A stretch of 64,000 bases of DNA, from contig NZ_AZDI01000003.1 of assembly GCF_001434695.1 (NCBI RefSeq), positions 1-64,000 of the forward strand. The letters run 5' to 3'. Below the pieces are notes generated by a model. It worked only from the letters and a program-made list of their open reading frames with translations, had not been told where the DNA came from and ran no database searches. The position numbers were made by a program, and so were the translations under genes. Shown here piece after piece: positions 61,244 through 64,000 of the stretch. Source of the DNA: Dellaglioa algida DSM 15638. Its GTDB lineage: Bacteria > Bacillota > Bacilli > Lactobacillales > Lactobacillaceae. How positions within the stretch are numbered: position 1 is the first letter of the stretch; every line of letters starts with the position of its first letter.

Positions 61244-61609
61244 TTACGAAACTTTATCCCTATTCATTAAAACAACATGTTGATTATCCTCATTTAGTCG
61301 ATCAATATGTTTCTCACCCCAAACGCATAACTTGTTTAATATCAGACTCAAAGACTCACCGTATTCTGTCAACTGATAGTCAACTTTTGGCGGCACTTGT
61401 TCATAAATGTGTCTTGAAATAATTCCATCTGACTCTAGTTCGCGCAATTGCTGTGTTAACATCTTCTGTGTGATATTCGGAATAGCGCGTTTTAATTCGC
61501 TAGTTCTTCTTTTTCCACCACGTAAATGACATAAAATAATTGTTTTCCACTTACCACCAATTACTTCCAATGTTGCTTCAACGCCAATATTATATGTTTT
61601 ATTCTCCAA
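61244..61609 (-). CDS. HxlR-family transcriptional regulator
   Basis: A 121-residue winged-helix regulator. GGKWKTIILCHL at residues 18-29 and MLTQQLRELESDGIISR are family hallmarks. The start is a TTG at 61609 with AGGAGG six bases upstream. Cys27 in the first helix could be a redox switch as in YodB/HypR proteins, which is an inference. It is divergent from an MFS pump, with a large palindrome between, so it probably represses the pump and itself. Confidence 0.88.
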   Translation of the reverse strand: MENKTYNIGVEATLEVIGGKWKTIILCHLRGGKRRTSELKRAIPNITQKMLTQQLRELESDGIISRHIYEQVPPKVDYQLTEYGESLSLILNKLCVWGEKHIDRLNEDNQHVVLMNRDKVS

Positions 61610-61625
61610 TATAATCCTCCTATGG

Positions 61626-61658
61626 GTACTAAAAAGTGCCTATGGCACTTTTTAGTAC
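61626..61658. promoter_or_regulatory. HxlR-type double operator
   Basis: Perfect 15-base arms GTACTAAAAAGTGCC / GGCACTTTTTAGTAC with a three-base centre. Each arm is itself a small dyad (ACT-AAAA-AGT), so two dimers could bind. It sits between the regulator and the pump, just before the pump promoter. Confidence 0.75.
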
Positions 61659-61662
61659 GTTC

Positions 61663-61690
61663 TTGCCTTTTAACCTCGTACACGTATAAT
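61663..61690 (+). promoter_or_regulatory. Promoter of the MFS pump gene
   Basis: TTGCCT (61663-61668), 16-base spacer, TATAAT (61685-61690). The operator ends five bases upstream of the -35. Confidence 0.75.
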
Positions 61691-61740
61691 CATAAATTGT
61701 AGCATTATTTCAACAAAAATCAAGGAGGCTTTACACATTC

Positions 61741-62922
61741 ATGGCAAAAAAACATATATCTCCATCTTTAACACTTCTAGCATTAGCAATTAGTGCTTTC
61801 GCAATTGGTTCGACTGAATTCATTAGTGTCGGCCTCATTCCATTATTAGTCAAAGACTTCGGTATCTCATTAAGCCAAGCAGGACTGACCGTTTCATTAT
61901 ATGCCCTTGGTGTCACAATAGGTGCACCCTTATTAACTATTATGACTGGTCAATTTGATCGTAAGAAACTACTTCTTAGCATTATGGGTCTTTTTATTAT
62001 TGGTAATTTAGTTGCAGCATTTGCACCCACTTTTCTCATTCTATTGGTTGGTCGAATCGTTTCTGCACTTGCTCATGGTATCTTTATGACGATTGCATCT
62101 GTTATCGCAGCTGACGTTGTTGAACCATCAAAACGTGCCAGTGCTATCTCAGTCATGTTTACTGGTCTAACTGTTGCAACCGTGACTGGTGTTCCACTAG
62201 GTACCTTTATTGGTCAGCATACAAGTTGGCATGGATCATTTATTTTTATTAGCATTATTGGCTTAATCGGTTTGATAGCTAACTTTTTCCTTGTACCTGA
62301 TGGTTTACCCATTCCAGGTAAATCTGATGCCCATGGCTTCATTCGCGTTCTTAAAAATAAATATTTATTGATTACATTGCTCTTAACGGCCCTAGGCTAT
62401 GGTGGTACGTTCGTCGTCTACACATACATCACGCCACTTCTACAAATATCAATGGGTTACAGTGAGAGCGCCGTCGTTATTATCTTAATTGTCTATGGAT
62501 TGATGGTTGCCCTTGGAAATACAATTGGTGGGCGTCTAGCAAACCACAATCCTCTTCAAGCCCTATTAAAAATGTTTATTGGTCTTGCGATTGTATTGTT
62601 CATTCTTTTCTTTACTTCAAAACTATCAATTTTAGGTTTATTAACTGTTATGGCATTAGGCCTATTCGCCTTTATGAACGTTCCCGGTCTACAGTTATAT
62701 ATTGTTCAATTAGCTGAAAAATATACACCTAAAGATATTACGCTAGCATCATCGCTAAATATTTCTGCGTTCAATGTTGGTATTACATTGGGATCCTTAA
62801 TTGGTGGACAAGTTGTTTCTAAACTTAGTTTAGGAATGACCCCACTTTTCGGAACAGTAATGGTTTTAATTGCTATCTTTATGACTATGTACTTAATCAA
62901 GCTCAATAAAAATGAAAAATAA
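61741..62922 (+). CDS. MFS transporter, DHA1 (AraJ/PbuE-like) type
   Basis: A 393-residue membrane protein with 12 hydrophobic segments. AIGSTEFISVGLIPLLVKDF and GAPLLTIMTGQFDRKKLL at the start are typical of the AraJ/YdhP/PbuE branch. It would export drugs, nucleosides or sugars using the proton gradient. It is divergent from an HxlR regulator and has a clear promoter after the operator. Ends at a strong terminator shared with nhaC. Substrate unknown. Confidence 0.88.
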   Translation: MAKKHISPSLTLLALAISAFAIGSTEFISVGLIPLLVKDFGISLSQAGLTVSLYALGVTIGAPLLTIMTGQFDRKKLLLSIMGLFIIGNLVAAFAPTFLILLVGRIVSALAHGIFMTIASVIAADVVEPSKRASAISVMFTGLTVATVTGVPLGTFIGQHTSWHGSFIFISIIGLIGLIANFFLVPDGLPIPGKSDAHGFIRVLKNKYLLITLLLTALGYGGTFVVYTYITPLLQISMGYSESAVVIILIVYGLMVALGNTIGGRLANHNPLQALLKMFIGLAIVLFILFFTSKLSILGLLTVMALGLFAFMNVPGLQLYIVQLAEKYTPKDITLASSLNISAFNVGITLGSLIGGQVVSKLSLGMTPLFGTVMVLIAIFMTMYLIKLNKNEK

Positions 62923-62972
62923 CTAAAAACGAGCGATACCGAATTTTTATATTCGATATCGCTCGTTTTTAG
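62923..62972 (+). terminator. Bidirectional terminator between the MFS and nhaC genes
   Basis: Arms CTAAAAACGAGCGATA-CGAAT / ATTCG-TATCGCTCGTTTTTAG between convergent genes. Confidence 0.9.
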
Positions 62973-62973
62973 T

Positions 62974-64000
62974 TTAAGCTTTCTCTTCTTTCAAACCAAT
63001 GCCCGTCCAGCCACTGATAATTGAAAAAACTGGAGATAATAAACTAAAGAAGACAAATGGTAGGTAATCCAACGTTGGAACACCAAGCGTACTTGCCGCA
63101 AATGCGCCGGCAACACCCCAAGGAATCAAGTAATTGATTACTGTCCCACCATCTTCAAGTGCGCGACTCAATGCCAAGTTATCTAATTTAGACTTATCAA
63201 AAGCGGGTTTAAATGCCTTCCCTGGTAAGATAACTGATAGGTATTGTTCCCCAACAAATAAATTGACCCCAATTCCGGCAAATATAGTTGCCGTGATTAA
63301 TTTACCCGATGAGTTCAACCGTTTAACTAAAGGTTCCATAACAACTTGGATGATATTAAAGTTCATCAATAACCCACCTAAAGTTAACGTTAAGATAATT
63401 AATGAAACAGTTCCCATCATACTTGAAACTCCACCTCTAGTTAACAACATATCCACATTCGCATTACCTGTTTTAGAAACAAAACCTGATTGAATTAATG
63501 CGGCAATACTTTGCAAGCTCGTATGTGGTTTTTGAATAAATAACATCACTAACGATACACCAATGTTGATAAATAACGTTGGAATCGCTGGGATTTTTAA
63601 CCATGCGCAGACAAACATTAAAATAATTGGTAACGCGGCCCATGCCGTAATTGAGAAGTGGCTAGATAAGATTGAAATCGTCTGACTAATCTTATCCATA
63701 TTTGCTTCCGAACTACCACTTCCGAGTATGAAGTATAGAATCAAAGAGACCACAAAAGCAGGAATTGTTGTCCACATCATATTTTTAATGTGTTTAAACA
63801 AATCAGACTCCCCAATAGCCGCAGCTAAGTTCGTTGAATCAGATAAAGGTGACATCTTATCTCCAAAGATAGCACCTGAGATGATTGCCCCTGCAACTAA
63901 TGCGGGGTTAACACCCATTGTCATTCCCATCCCAAACAATGCAATCCCAACAGTTGAAATCAAGGTAAATGCACTTCCTATCGATAGTCCAATAATTGCA
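62974..64000 (-). CDS. nhaC: Na+/H+ antiporter NhaC (N-terminus beyond window)
   Basis: At least 342 codons are open to the window edge. The apparent start at 63963 is a TTG within conserved sequence (LSIGSAFTLISTVG continues upstream), so the gene is truncated by the window. The visible part has about nine membrane helices; SGAIFGDKMSPLSDSTNLAAAIG is the NhaC signature, and FVGEQYLSVILPGKAF and LEDGGTVINYLIPWGVAGAF follow. It would expel Na+ in exchange for protons. Arginine/ornithine-type relatives exist, but the GDKMSPLSDSTN motif supports NhaC. Confidence 0.9.
   Translation of the reverse strand, partial: AIIGLSIGSAFTLISTVGIALFGMGMTMGVNPALVAGAIISGAIFGDKMSPLSDSTNLAAAIGESDLFKHIKNMMWTTIPAFVVSLILYFILGSGSSEANMDKISQTISILSSHFSITAWAALPIILMFVCAWLKIPAIPTLFINIGVSLVMLFIQKPHTSLQSIAALIQSGFVSKTGNANVDMLLTRGGVSSMMGTVSLIILTLTLGGLLMNFNIIQVVMEPLVKRLNSSGKLITATIFAGIGVNLFVGEQYLSVILPGKAFKPAFDKSKLDNLALSRALEDGGTVINYLIPWGVAGAFAASTLGVPTLDYLPFVFFSLLSPVFSIISGWTGIGLKEEKA

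Noticed and set aside
62974-63963. NhaC as a complete 329-aa gene starting at 63963
   Set aside because: Conserved NhaC sequence continues in frame upstream to the window edge, so the TTG is internal.

Overview
The window is AT-rich DNA with the gene content of a low-GC Gram-positive bacterium of the order Lactobacillales, most likely a lactobacillus. The signs are peptidases of dairy and plant lactic acid bacteria (pepX, pepI), a complete nickel-dependent lactate racemase (lar) locus laid out as in Lactiplantibacillus plantarum, an EIIBC/EIIA trehalose PTS, CcpA cre sites, sortase-anchored and MucBP-type surface proteins, and AGGAGG-type ribosome binding sites. I cannot name the species from sequence alone. 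No rRNA, tRNA, insertion sequence, prophage or CRISPR array was seen.

Layout. 1-2131: 5' part of a secreted lectin/MucBP adhesin cut by the window edge. 2520-5428: glutamine-type ABC importer (glnQHMP order). 5592-8020: membrane protein pair, Fur-family regulator and guanylate-kinase-like protein. 8065-8384: orphan 59-aa gene with its own promoter and terminator. 8394-13774: vitamin B6 salvage pair, Na+/H+ antiporter, aquaporin and YibE/F pair. 14011-23612: lipoproteins, OppA, PepX, an MFS pump, birA-bioY with a BirA operator, and PepI. 23697-29912: a 2002-residue LPQTN-anchored adhesin with a small lipoprotein gene in front. 30319-32434: CopB copper ATPase under a cop box. 32523-37124: trehalose uptake and hydrolysis around a divergent control region with TreR and cre sites. 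37201-46093: acetylesterase, MATE pump, DUF805-propeller fusion, FetAB-like exporter and a MacB/FtsX-type ABC exporter. 46246-52334: DegV, two-subunit fluoride channel, MupG-like hydrolase, candidate small RNA, membrane HExxH protein, dehydrogenase, TerC and thioredoxin. 52457-61195: lar locus. 61244-64000: HxlR regulator with divergent MFS pump, and a partial NhaC antiporter.

How genes work together. The lar locus is the most coherent block. larA is the racemase, larB, larC and larE build and load its nickel-pincer cofactor, larD is a lactic acid channel, larMNQO imports nickel, and larR (Crp/Fnr type) is divergent from larA. larC is split into two reading frames joined by a run of ten A on the coding strand, an apparent -1 programmed frameshift. 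An unrecognised 111-aa gene sits between larD and larE, where the L. plantarum operon has none. The trehalose block is a textbook inducible, catabolite-repressed unit whose promoter, operator and cre sites can be read directly.

Points most worth a second look: the extra lar gene, the larC frameshift, the candidate small RNA at 49318-49417, structured leaders before the MATE and fetAB genes, the DUF805-propeller fusion, the double operator of the HxlR gene, and the alternating repeat architecture of the giant adhesin. Function calls rest on motif recognition by eye; no database search was run.
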